Source of the DNA: Phoebastria nigripes | Lineage: Eukaryota; Chordata; Aves; Procellariiformes; Diomedeidae | Direction of reading: 5' to 3' | DNA: 64,000 nucleotides | Assembly (NCBI GenBank): GCA_035582835.1 | Contig: JAYKAV010003085.1 | Span: 82,442 to 146,441, forward strand | Part shown: positions 1 to 11,931 of the stretch, piece after piece | How the letters are laid out: every line of letters starts with the position of its first letter | Position numbering within the stretch: position 1 is the first letter of the stretch | Made by a program: the position numbers and the translations under genes | Notes under the pieces: model-generated | The model's database searches: none | Told to the model about the DNA's origin: nothing | What the model saw: only the letters and a program-made list of their open reading frames with translations

Positions 1-270
1 TTATCTTGCTTTGATTCATGTTTTCTATACCATTTAAAATACAGGAAATGTTGATAAATTGGCAAAACTAGCTTTGATTATAATTTCTGGGATTTAAAAA
101 AAAAGAATTAATTTTTCATTAATTATTCAATGTATTTGAAATATTAGTTGCCTTATTTAGTCATCTTTTTATTACAAGATGAGGCAGGCACTGGAAAGGT
201 CAGAATATTTTCATTTTAGGAAGTTGAGTCTGAAAAATCTCAGCTGGGATTCAGTTTTATTCTAGCTTTT

Positions 271-442
271 AAAAGAGAGAGAAAAAGAAAGAGAGAAAAA
301 GAGAGAGGAAGAGACAGAGGAGGAGGGAGCAAGAGAGGAAGGAAGGAAAAGAAAGCAAGCTAAAGAAAGCAAGCAAAAGAAAGCAAGAAAGCAGGAAAGC
401 AAGCAAGAAAGCAGGAAAGCAAGCAAGCAAGAAAAGAGAAAG
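271..442. repeat. Purine-rich (GA)n/(GAAA)n/(AAGC)n simple repeat
   Basis: The plus strand is almost only A and G from about 271 to 314, then becomes AAGC/AAAG-rich up to 442. Inside it a 20-base unit, GAAAGCAGGAAAGCAAGCAA, occurs twice in perfect tandem at 387-406 and 407-426. The apparent 67-residue Ser/Leu/Phe/Cys-rich minus-strand frame over this tract is a by-product of the repeat and not a gene. Confidence 0.95.
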
Positions 443-2908
443 TTGTGTAGAAAACTATATGACAAATCTATGGCAATCAGGAATAATAATATAATAAATA
501 ATATAATAAAGGATATCCCTTTTCAAACTCTTCTCTGAAACCATGAAGAATATAAACTAGCATTTAAAAGCAAAATAAGAGAGTCTAAAGGTTTCTCAGA
601 TTCTTTGTGTCTACCTGGAACATGACCCACTTCTCATTTAGCAAATACTGGTAGAAAGAAAAAATGGAAGACGATGTCACTTATTTTTTATATCCTGGAC
701 TAGTGGTCAGAGTACTTATTTGAGAAGCTGATTCAGATTCTGAGACTTCTGTGATCATATTCACATATCCTTGGAGCAGCCTAAAGGAAAGGCTGTGGGG
801 AATCTCCCACTCCTTTTGAAGGGNTCACAGTAGTTAAGATTCATACAACCAAAGTATGAATAAGAGGAAATATAATTCTGTAACTATCCAGTAAACCTGC
901 TGCACAGAAAATGATAGGTATGAAATGCCATTTTGTCTTATTAAGCACTTTTTATGCCTATTTATGACTATTTACATGCAGAAGAATACATATGCATATG
1001 TTCATGTTCAAGTTCATACTTCTACAGCTTTTAGATGGAGAGAGGCCAATAAGAAAACTAAAAAAAAAATCTGTCCTTGAAAAAGTTGTATTGGTTATAA
1101 GATACTTCCATTTTCCATGAAGGTAGAGATTTAAGGAAGTTTGCATTTGTCCCTCAGCCTCCATCAATAAACATAGTAGTACAAATGCTTTAACATCTTA
1201 ATAATTGCCAGGCTAAATTAAGGGGCTGATAGTGTTTTGATTTATGATTTGGAGGCCCCTTCTCATTGCTGGCCTTCAGGAAGATTGAGCTGTCTCCCAT
1301 GTTCCCTGAAAGTGAGTCAATGACTGTTTATTCATTCCCTTGATTAGAAGGCTGCCCTGAAGCTAAATACAAGAGGCTGCTATAATAAATGCAAGACTCA
1401 CATGCTTTGTTTTGCTTTCTGGATTTAGTGCTAAACATTAAAAGGAATTGGAGATTGATTTTTGTGCAGGGAGCAGTGCCAGGTAAAACAACAAGCAAGG
1501 GAATGGCCTTCTTCGTAGAAACAAGCTCTGTTAGTATGAGAGGCCAGAGACATAGTTGAGGTTTAACATTGCTGCTATTGAGCTGTTTGGAGGGGTTTTT
1601 TTAAATGTCTCATCAACTGTTGAGTTGACACCTGAGATGTCTTTTTATTTTAGCTTGCAGAGTAGCCATTTTGGTGGAAAATAATGAGTGGTAAATTACC
1701 TTTCTGCAACTAATAATCACATTCACTTTTTCAAACACTAAGGGAAGAATACTTAACCATCCAGTTGTATTTGGCTCCTGTGGCACCATTGCTAAAGGGA
1801 CACACATGCACACATGAACACACACAGGTGGGTAGGAGAATGAAAGATAATCAACTTGTTAATACATTAATGATTTCGTATTCCTTTCTTCCTGTTCCTT
1901 CCTTGTCTCATAACCTGATGATGTAGAGGTACTTCACAAACTGATTTCTCACCGCTTACTTCCTCCCTTCACTCCTGTTCTGGGATGCTTTTTTTGTCTG
2001 GCAGAGCAAGGAAGTGGTTTCAGTAGCAATTGACAAATTGGCCAACAATGTGGGTAATAAATGCAGTCAGTAGTCATTTCTCTACGCTGCAATTTACATG
2101 TCAAGCTTGAAAAGACTCTTCTCCTGTGTTCTGGGACTTAGAAGAACATCAAATAACATTTGCTAATGGAGTCTCTGCTAAAATGAAGCCAAAATTGATA
2201 AATCAATAAGCAAAACTATTGTCTTCTGGATATTAGTTTGAAGAGGACGTTTACAGTTTTTGAACCCAGACAAATGAATTGTTCTTTGTGATAAAGGACT
2301 GGACCTTCACCAAAAATTCTCTAGCATGGTATATTCAGGAGAGCTTATTCTGCTGAAGTAACTAGGATAGCTGGAGGCTTAGTGATAGAGTGGCTTTGAG
2401 AATTACAAGCCTCCAAAATTGCTTGCAAAATAAGGACAGATGCTAACCAGCTAAAAAGAGGATTTTTTAAAAAGTGAGAAAAAATAGCTAATGAAAGGCA
2501 ATTTATGGAATGGCAGTGCTTTGAGGAAGAGAAAAGCAGGACTGACTTGCACTGAGCTTTCAAAAGTAAGCATGTGTCATTTGTAAATTGCCAATATGCA
2601 GGTACAAATCAGGACTGTGTTCCCTATATAGCTACATACATGCAGAGATCCTAATTGGGCCTTGGAGTTTACATGGTAAGTAGTGAAAATCTGGGTATAA
2701 CTCATTCAGATGGCAACTCTTTGATCAGTCCTCTAGCAAGACATAATGCATTCTGAAGTCAGTTTTCCCCAACCATATTTATTCTTTTACTTATTGATAT
2801 GGCAATGGTTTAAAGAGCTGTTGACCTCTTTCTTTGAATGCTCCCCATTCAAAAAGAAGGCTTTCTCAGACTCTTTATGAATTCTCAGATTTTCCAGCTC
2901 AAACAGCC

Positions 2909-2931
2909 TTTTTATTTTTTTTTTTTTTTTT
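2909..2931. repeat. Poly-T tract
   Basis: A 23-base T run with one A interruption. No retroposed sequence that it could be the tail of was recognised beside it. Confidence 0.9.
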
Positions 2932-5900
2932 AATGTATAAATGCACGGACAGTTGTCATGGATGGAAAGATGGCATTTAATATAAAATCTTAGAAGATTA
3001 TTTCAAATATACTAAGGCTTGCTCTCTTATTTTTTTCTTCCTTCTTGGACTGTAAACACAGCATTTCTTACAAAATAATGGATCTAAAAGGAACTCATCA
3101 CATCCATTATATCAGATGTATAAAGAAATTTTAGAAATTAGGACTTTGAATTAATATTTTACAGAAATTATTCTAACAGAAGTTTTTGGGGAATATATTT
3201 CCATATCTGACTATCAAAGTACTTCCCCTTTCACAAAAAGATTTATAGAATTAAAGATTTTCTGTGCACTGGGAAATCAACCTATGCAAATTATGATTGT
3301 CTGCAATGAAGGCTATTAGATTTTTCATCGAAGTTAATTCCCCTCTGTTTAGAGAGAGAGATCCATGAGTTTTGATCGTACTTTCTTTAACTCGCTGCAA
3401 TGATTCTGGCCTAATGTTAGTGTTAGTTAAAATGTTCCTGGATCAATTAGGAACAGAAATCTTGACTAACAAGTTTTTGAGCAATAATTCAATCAGAGCA
3501 TAGAAAGGGCTGAATGAGCATGTATTAATTTTAAAGTTTTGGTATTTGTACCCAAATCATGTGGGCATCTTCTTTACAAAGTAGACTGGAAGCATTGTAT
3601 TGCAAGGGTATATCATAGGAATGCTGGATGTATTTCTTACCAGTTTCTAGAAAGCACTACCTTCAATGAAAGCACACATTCTTTGAAGCATCCCTCCAGT
3701 CTTTCAGTTTGTTTTAATTTCTCAGAGGAAAGCTACTTCAAGGAACTTAGGACACAAGCCAAAGAGAGATTAAAGAGCTGATGTTGGACCTCAGTTGTGG
3801 GTGTACACATGGTGCACAGAAAGTAAGGATTATGCAAGGAAATGGGATGGATAGTAAGAATAGGGAAGTAGAAGAGAGTATGGTTTTGGGAGAGTTTTAG
3901 AAGATGAGGAGCCACCTGTGTGCTGGGACTTAGTGCTCCTTCTATTAGTGACATCATCTAATAAAAATACATGTGGAAATTCCACTTTCAGACCATTGCT
4001 TCTGATAACTTTGAAATAAAGGCACATCAACATTTTGTAGTATACACGATAATTTGTTCAATTTGTTGTTAGAAAATCCTGCAATGAATTAATTCACGTG
4101 CCTTACAGCATAAGTTTTTGTAAATCAGGTCTTTTCATTCATGAACTTAGAGCAGTTTATCTGGATCTGCTCTCTAGCTAAGCAGGGCCATGCCTGAATT
4201 TCTGGAGTGTTTTCTTTTTTCCCTCCCTGGAAAAATATATTTCTTTAAAATTTCAATATTTCTTTCAAGTCCTTTCCTATTACAGAGAAACTATGAACCA
4301 TGTTGCAGGCAATGAGATTATCACTATTCCTTTCAAGAAAAGCAACTTCCAAGTTCATGAGATATTGCTGATAAGTCTGCTCACTGGTTCATTGAGCTCT
4401 TGGCCTCTAAGTTAAAAATAGAACAGGACTAACAATTAGAAAGAATTTATGATTTAGTTTCGGCACTAATAAACTTTTTTTTCCCCTGCTCTATTTCAGC
4501 AAAGGAAAAGAATTTCAATTGTTTTCCACCTACACAAAAGTAACTTTAAAAAAGCACCAAACCCCAAAGAATGTATCATGACTGTTTACTGGTGTTGTCA
4601 GAAAGACTTCAGAGATTCATAGTCTTTTCCTGCCTCCACAGGAAATTGACAGTAAAACTAAGTTGCATGAATTGAGCAGTATCAGATACTTCTTTTTTGC
4701 CCCTATTCATTAATAAATGGAAGGGACTTTGTTCCCAAGGTTGATTTAATACCCTTCATGCTCATTAAATACAAGAACTCTATATTCAGGAACTCATCAT
4801 TATCTTCATCACTATTAAATGCAAGATGATAAAAAACTGCACAAGATTATTTTGCTACCTTTTCAAACCATCTTTGAGAAAACACCATCTCACAATACTT
4901 CTTGTTGATTCTTTCAAAGGAAATAAACTTGTGTCTTCATATCTTTGTTTAAACAGCTGCTGATAACAAGATAAAAGTCTGATAAGTTGCTAAGGAGAGG
5001 GGAAAAGGAAATATGAGTCAAAGCCTTTGACCCTTAGGATGCTGCTTCAAATTCAGCCTCAGATAGTACTGACTGAAAGTCATTATCTCCTAATGACCGT
5101 TCAGCTTATGTAAACTTGGTTGTATGCATCTCAGTCTGAGTTCCTGGTAAGTAAACACCCGCAGCAGAATTAAGCCCCAATGCAGCTTCTACAAAGGTCA
5201 AATGCATAACAAATCATGGAGATAAAAATCCACTGTCAACCATAAAAACACTTTTTTAGGCAATGATTTGGAACAATGCTGAAGAAAATAGGGTAAAACT
5301 GTACAGGAAGGATAAAACATGGCCTGTAGTAAAACAGGCTGAAGTAAAAATAACACTGTAGTAATTCAGTGCCTAGATTGTCAGTGCAGTATCTTACATT
5401 AAGATCATTCAGATTTTTTATATTTGAAAGAACTAATGAGTTAGTTAACTCAGCTTCTTTTGTCTTATATTTGCATGAGACAAATCAATCTCAATATATC
5501 TTTATGTATGATAAACCAGTGACTGGTTTTCCAAATATATTACTAAATACTGTTCAAAATAATCTTCTGAATTTCTGATAAAGAATTTTTTTTAACCTAT
5601 TTTATTCCTGTTCAGCAAAAGCCAGCTTTTCTGATAAAGTTAACATCATCATGCCCACTAAACCTGGAGTAGCCCCCTCTTAATGGTCACTTATTCAAAA
5701 TACTTGATGACAAATATGAAATTTCAGATGGACATATTTTAAAAAAACCAAACCGTTCACTCAAGATGAGAGGGACTAATTCCATAGTACTTTTTGCCTT
5801 CAGATATCAACTGTACATCTGGACTCGAGAACCACAAATAACTATTTGGCTGTCTGAGGAAATTTGAAGGTAACAGTTATAAAGCCAAAAGGCTGATGTT

Positions 5901-6236
5901 CTGTTTTCTCCTGCAATTACGTGTTTATTGTCCTATTTGCATCTAAGAGCTATGGTGAACCATGGGGAAGAAATCCATAAAATCATTCATGCTAAATCTC
6001 ACAATTCTTCAGCAAACCCAAAGTGCAAATCCTAGTCCTGCACTTTAAAAACTTTACGAAGTAAGTACTTTNTGTATCTTTGATGATCACCAGTGAAAGC
6101 TACTGCATGATTTCCTGAGTGTTCTTTTCTTTCTTTTCTTTTGTTCCTTAATGATTATTCACAACTCTTGTCAAGATACATCTTAACTTAACTACTATGT
6201 TATTTTCTGGGAAGAGGGAGACAGGAGAAATGCCCT

Positions 6237-6278
6237 CTTTTTTTTTTTTTTTCTTTTTTTTTTCTTTCTTTTTTTTTC
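6237..6278. repeat. T-rich (T)n/(TTTC)n tract
   Basis: T runs interrupted by single C bases for about 42 bases. It creates a lysine-rich minus-strand frame that is not a gene. Confidence 0.9.
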
Positions 6279-7282
6279 CCTGGGCTTCTTGAATATATAG
6301 TGTTATATAGAGAATAATATCCTGAGAAATAGCTCCCAGCCATAGGAAATAGAATTTTATAAGAAACAAGGGAGATGAGGAGAGCATTATATGGCTGTTG
6401 GCATTACAGCTTAGCCTGTTAAAAGCAAAGTGATGTTCTTGAACTCATAACTAAAACAGCTTTACACTCTTATAGCATCTTTCCTTCTGGAACCCTAGTC
6501 ATTCAACACACCCACTAGCAGGGCCTATTAAGTCCAGGTAAACAGAAAGACACAATGGACTTTTTTTTTTTTTTTTCAGCTTGATTGATGAATCAATGTG
6601 GACTCAAGAACAGCTCTGAAATCCTGACTTAACCCCTTGTTCTAATTACTAGACTGCACTATTTCTCACCTGCAGTCAAAGATCAAGATGCAGAAAAGTG
6701 CTAACTTTGTGCATCATACAATTAATTCAATCGAAGCTGATGATGCTCACTACCCCCAGGACTTAGCTCATCTATTGAGCTGGGGACATTTCAACTGTTT
6801 CATCAATATTCCATGATGTTTCTTGCTCCTCTAAATACTCGCATATTGCTTGCTCTTGTTTCTTCCCTACCTCCCTTCTGCATCCTTTGGAAATAACTGT
6901 TAATCCATATGACAGATTTTTTCTATAGGGTATCATACTGTCTCCTTAAGCAGCTGAGATATGGATGACATAAATAAAGAAAACCAATGATTGTATATTC
7001 TAGTTTCAAAGATAGCTCAGGGNTCTTAGCAACTCAGGAAGAGAGAGAGAGATGAGCTAACACTGCTGTCCCTAGATTTCCACTTGGTATTGCTACAAAT
7101 GCTGGTGGGTTCGGGAATGCAGGAGTTGAGGATCTCTGCTGAATGGCAGGAAGGAATCTACAGGAGACAGTAGAGAGAGGTGCTGGCTAAGCAGTTAGTA
7201 CTTAAGAAACACAAAACAAAATGATTCACAATTTGGAATCAGTCTGTCAAAGCCAGTGGGTGTTTGACACCAGAATTCATTT

Positions 7283-7325
7283 CAGGGATTAATACCAGGG
7301 ATATCAGGGATAAATATCAGGGATG
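7283..7325. repeat. Short CAGGGAT tandem cluster
   Basis: The heptamer CAGGGAT occurs four times within about 43 bases, separated by AT-rich spacers of 2 to 6 bases (TAATAC, AT, AAATAT type). It looks like a small, imperfect local duplication. Confidence 0.7.
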
Positions 7326-8059
7326 TTTGTGTGTCCTCGCACTTTTTTTTTCCCCAAAAACTTCTATTTTACAAAACAGACAAATGTTCAGAGCTATTTC
7401 AAAAAGTTCATGGGACAAAAAGCTTTTTGATGATGATCAATAGGAAAATGACATCTGACACATTGAAGAAAGGAGGCAAAAGCTGGATTTGGAAGGGTAA
7501 AAAGTTCATGCTCTTGCAGAATTCCAAGTTCCTGGTTTCCATTACATTTTTATTATTATAATTTTTGCATGACTCTAGCTGGACCTCTCATAACCTTTCC
7601 ATTTTGAAAGCTGAAGGAAATGTTGCTAGCTGCAGTCAGACAGGAAACCCTCCTCCCCCAAGCTCAACAACGCCTCATAAAAATATCNGGTCACAGATTA
7701 AAAGAGAATGACTTGAACGTTCAAAAATAACAAGTCTTCCCTCAGTATGTCTGCTATTAAAAATAGCTTTTAACCTGCTTAAGATGGAAAGGAGACACAC
7801 CAAGATAATATTATTCCTATTCTCAAGTTCTCACTTTTTCTCTTTTTGATCTAAAGTGGAAAATTTGCTTTTAATTTTTTATTAGAGACAACCAAACCAT
7901 GTCTAATGGACCTTTCTGGCTAGCCATACTAATTTGTAATTTCTATATCTGAATGATAAAAAGTCCAAAGATTAATTCACAATTTAATTCTAATTGGTGA
8001 TATTTTTAATATTTCTCATGTTGTCATGTGATGCTAGTATACCTCCTCACAAATTCTAG

Positions 8060-8269
8060 ATGCCATCTCGAATCTTCAGCCAAGTCTCCAGTGAGACTGC
8101 ACTTGAACAAGGTTTACAAGAAGACTTTGAGGTCACTGGGGCTATGCATGTAGTTGAACAGAGACCTCAACTTTTACAGAAACAAGAAACATCATTTTCA
8201 TGCAAAAAGCCACCCCAAAACAAACTCAAGTTCAGATTTTTAACTGAAAAATTTTACCTAATAGAGCAG
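8060..8269 (+). other. Exon-like open segment of unknown status
   Basis: An open frame of exactly 70 codons starts with ATG directly after an AG (8,058-8,059). It runs to an excellent splice-donor match, CAG/GTGAGT, with the exon side ending at 8,269. The frame would continue into the intron for three codons before stopping. The predicted peptide is mixed in composition, rich in Gln, Glu, Lys and Phe, with no signal peptide, membrane segment or known motif. The acceptor side has only a weak pyrimidine tract (CCTCCTCAC then AAATTCTAG). No partner exon was identified nearby, so this may be a chance arrangement or a non-coding RNA exon. I do not recognise it and assign no function. Confidence 0.12.
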
Positions 8270-10334
8270 GTGAGTCACTGACATTAGAAAATATATTTCC
8301 AATATATAATCTCCCTTTCTATTTGCAGATTGTCCATTTTCACAAATGTGTCCATGGCTCAAGGACTGATGTTTCCTGTAATCTACCTTTCAAATTGTAA
8401 TAGTTATGATTCAATATCTGAGCACTGTAACTTGCCCTCAAAGCCTCATGCCCTATTTTTGGATTCCTAATCAAAAAGAGATAACCTTCCTGCCTAAAAC
8501 CAAATTTTATTCTATTACAAGAAAATTTTTCATGGCATCTTTCTTTTCTGGGATAGATTTTTGTTGCTGTTGTTGTTGTAGTGTATGAATATGTGCAAAG
8601 CAGATGCAGCTCCAGTGGAATCTGAGCACTGAGACAGCTACCTCTCTCATTTTGTCTTCATTCCTGCACATGTCAAAGATGCAGGGTGGTCCCTCGAACC
8701 CTGATATCTAAGTATCATGATAGTCACACAACCTACTGCTAGTACTTTGTCCCTAAGTATGGGACATGGCAACAGTGCATTCCGGCACTCGTCTTCTCTT
8801 GCCCCAAAAAGTGGGGTTTTTTTTTGTCCTTCTACTATTAATTTTCAGTGCCCTTATGCCTCTGCTGAAACTACTCAGTATCCCAGTGTTACTCCATAAC
8901 ACCTCTGAAAGATCAGAAAGAAATTATGAGTCTGCAATAAGATCCTGAGAGTTGCCAGTGCTGCAACACATTGCGGAGACCCTCTGGACTCCCATCATGC
9001 CCAATGTAGGAGTGTAGCTTTGCTCATCTGACTATCAACCAGATAGGACTGAAAGCACATCTGGTCAAAACCTCATTTCAAAATCTCCCAAACAATTGCT
9101 CTAATACCTTAACCATTTCTAATCCCTGACTTCTTGTTGCTGAATGCTACTAACACAGGTATATATGACTCTCCTAATCACAAAATTCTCTTCAGAAAGA
9201 GGATATTACTAACCATAATCAGTTCAGAAGGTACAATATGTTAAATCTCATTCGCTTGACTGATCTAATCTTTAAATAGAGAGATTTGGAGTAGAAATGT
9301 GAAGCAGAATCAGATCTAAGCAGTTAAGTGAGTAAAAAGGCTACCTCTTTCAAGTTAGAGTCTGAGTCCCTACAGGCTGGCACTTTGGGCAGAGAGAATG
9401 TTAAATGGGTGGGAGTGACCAGATCAGTGTAAGATTGTTTTGCATTCTCCTATACTAACCAATTCTAAGACCGTAGAAGACCACAAAGAACTGTGATACT
9501 CTGGCAAACTTGTAAATGTGTAGGCTTCACTGTGTTTCACCCTTTGGTAGCTATTCTACGGATCCTGAGACTTAACTCCTTGCATTTTCATTTCATTCAA
9601 TTTCTTCTTCTTAGAATTCGTATTTTTCACATACTGGAAAAATAAATATTTCAGATAACCAACATAAATTCCAGTTCTCTCTTAGGTTGAAGAGCTGCTT
9701 AATATGCTGCTTTCAAATGGTTGGGGGAGGGGGACAGAATTTAAGTTGATTCATTTTAGATGGTGCATAATATGTACAGTGACAAGGACATTAAGTAGGA
9801 GACAGTTCTTACAAATGTGTCACTCCAAAGAGATGACTCAGACTTAAAGTTAGGCTGCTCTTTAACTGCCTTGCTAAGATGCAGTTTAAAATCACAGCAT
9901 GCATAGTTACAACCTTTTTACCTTTACATACTGACAGAACCCTGACAGCTTCCTTTCTGAAGAGTTTAACACCTTTTCCACCCCCCAGTAAAAAAAGTAT
10001 AATGGGAAAGAGACAAAAAGGATACAGAAATATGAGAAACTTCACTTGGACAAGACTATGGGCTACACCAAATTTTCACGGTGGAGAAGCATATATGGCT
10101 TTCACAGGAAACTGGATTTCTCATTTTGTTTAACTAGTGCTTGATCTGTGTGCCTCCTTCCATAAATAAATGTATTTTTGTAAACAGGGATGCCTTCAGT
10201 AGGGCCTGATTTATTTTCATCTTAAAAAGGGGAAAAATTTTTTTTTTACATGCAGTTCATCCTAGCACAGGCCAATTAGAACCTCTGAAGCAACCAGTTA
10301 AAATAACTGAGACTGGCTCCAACAGCTCCATGGG

Positions 10335-11225
10335 ATCATAGAATCATAAAATCATAGAATATCTCAAGTTGGAAGGGACCCATAAGGATCATCAAGTCCA
10401 ACTCCCTGCTCCTTTAGTTTTACCTAAACCTAAATCATATGACTAAGAGCATTGTCCAGACTCTCCTTGAACTCTGACAGGCTTGGTGCCATGACCACTT
10501 CCCTGGGGAGCCTGTTCCAGTGACCGACCACCCTCTCAGTGAAGAACCTTTTCCTAATGTCCAGTCTGAACTTCCCCTGACGCAGCTTCATTCCATTTCC
10601 TCTTGTCCTATCGCTGGTCACCAGAGAGAGGAGATCAGCACCTCCCCCTCCGCTGCCTGCCTTNAGGAAGTTGTAGACTGCCATGAGGTCACCCCTCAGC
10701 CTTCTCTTCTCTAAGCTGAACAACCAAGTGACNTCAGCTGCTCCTCNTAAGTCTTGCCCTCAAGGCCTTTCACCATCTTGGTCACCCTCCTCTGGACACA
10801 CTCTAGTAGTTTGATGTCCTTATATTGAGGTGCCCAAAACTGCACACAGTACTTGAGGTGGGGCCGCACCAGTGTAGAGTGGGACAATCACCTCCCTCAA
10901 CAGGCTAGCTATGCTGTGCTTGATGTACCCCAGGACACAGTTGGCCCTTTTGGCTGCCAGGGCACATTGTTGACTCATATTCAACTTGCCATCAACCCAG
11001 ACCCCCAGATCTCTTTCTGCAGGGCTGCTCTCCAGCTCTTGTCTCCCGATTTGTATGTACAACCAGGGTTACCCCGTCCCAAGTGCAGAATCCAGCACTT
11101 GCTCTTGTTAAATTTCATACGGTTGGTGATTGCCCAGCTCTCTAGTCTATCCAGATCTCCCTGTAAGCCTCTCTACCCTCGAGGGAGTCCACAGCTCCTC
11201 TTAATTTAGTGTCATTAATCAGTAC
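10335..11225 (-). mobile_element. CR1 LINE retrotransposon, 5'-truncated
   Basis: On the minus strand this carries the last part of CR1 ORF2 followed by the CR1 3' untranslated region. It ends at 10,335 in the diagnostic tandem octamer (ATTCTATG type, seen on the plus strand as ATCATAGAATCAT repeats). CR1 is the main LINE of birds and normally inserts as a 5'-truncated copy without a clear target duplication, as here. The 5' boundary near 11,225 is approximate because similarity fades there. Three single Ns (10,664, 10,733, 10,747) fall inside it. The AAGTTGGAAGGGACC-type 3' UTR block at about 10,365-10,380 supports the assignment. Confidence 0.93.
10430..11200 (-). pseudogene. CR1 ORF2 C-terminal remnant
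   Basis: Intact CR1 ORF2 encodes an apurinic endonuclease plus reverse transcriptase used for target-primed reverse transcription. Only the end of it remains. Reading the minus strand, three blocks sit in different frames: a block near 11,070-11,122 with the FNKSKCWILHLG motif that follows the catalytic core; 10,820-11,062 with the DLGVWVDGKLNMS and IKHSIAS motifs; and 10,430-10,723 with [28 protein letters not shown] and LPREVV near the C-terminus. The endonuclease and the catalytic motifs A to C are missing. Frameshifts separate the blocks, and an N-containing stretch (10,725-10,819) lies between two of them. This copy is dead and matches the 52.8-kb CR1 in the same protein region. Confidence 0.88.
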
Positions 11226-11836
11226 ACTTTACTTCTAAATCTCCTCCACTAGAGCTCTCCCAGCTCCTTGTTATTAGCAAGATATTATATTTGCAATTTT
11301 TTTTCTCATAAAAACCCTGAAGTTCTCTACGGGCTCATCTCACAACATGTTCCTCCATCTCTTGGTATACTGATGAGCTGGACAATTAATGAGGATTTAG
11401 TAAAATTGTATGTCCATACATACAATGCCAATTTTATATATGTGCCAACTGGCACTAAGCTTCCCCACCTTTTCTGGTGGAATAGAAAGTTTTTGTATTT
11501 TATTAATGTGCTGAATCTCTCACTGCCTTACAATTTGGTTTCAGCAAGAGAACTCAGAATGGTTGCTCCCCACTATTTATGAGTATGAATAAACATGCTT
11601 GGCAAAGCAGCATGAGGCAGGAACATAATCCTTACATCCTAGGATACATTATCTTCTACCTTTACTTGGTCACAGCTTTCCTTCCAGTACAGTAGGAGCT
11701 GCAGCACAGTTATGCTTCCTACCATGTGACTCTCTATCTTTGGCCTGTAAATCACGATGTGTCTCTGAACAGAACTTTACAACCTCTGCACTGCACAGGT
11801 TCTTCTGTAGCACAGAGCAGCGTGCAGGATCTAGCC

Positions 11837-11931
11837 CTCAAAGCTCTGTGCTTCCATTTCCCTTACTTGTAAAATAGACTCAAAGTAGATGGTTGCTGTG
11901 AATCTAAATTTGTTAAATATTTCTAGCATGC
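11837..11931 (+). repeat. Probable ancient MIR-like SINE fragment
   Basis: The sequence CTGTGCTTCCATTTCCC, followed by TTGTAAAATAG, resembles the MIR segment that reads CTCTGTGCCTCAGTTTCC then CTGTAAAATGG. The next 50 bases (GGTTGCTGTGA, TAAAT, GTTAAATA) follow the order of the MIR segment GGGTTGTTGTGAGGATTAAAT and GTTAA. MIR is an ancient tRNA-derived SINE shared by amniotes and survives in birds as heavily diverged fragments. The tRNA-derived head with its A and B boxes was not found. The assignment is from memory of the consensus and needs an alignment score. Confidence 0.45.

Larger units (their letters stand above)
1..10334. other. AT-rich unique DNA without a recognisable gene
   Basis: No open frame here resembles a known protein. 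The longest are under 90 codons, mostly low-complexity translations of poly-purine or poly-T tracts, and none shows a conserved domain. The segment holds a purine-rich repeat near the left edge, several T tracts (2,909-2,931; 6,237-6,278; 6,561-6,577), a short CAGGGAT cluster at 7,283-7,325 and one exon-like open segment at 8,060-8,269, each listed separately. No CpG-rich promoter-like patch, tRNA or rRNA was seen. Intergenic or intronic DNA is the simplest reading. Confidence 0.7.

Noticed and set aside
262..465. Ser/Leu/Phe/Cys-rich minus-strand frame that looks like a membrane peptide
   Set aside because: It is only the translation of the purine-rich simple repeat.
10853..11209. Plus-strand frame of 118 codons
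   Set aside because: It is the antisense of the minus-strand CR1 ORF2 remnant.
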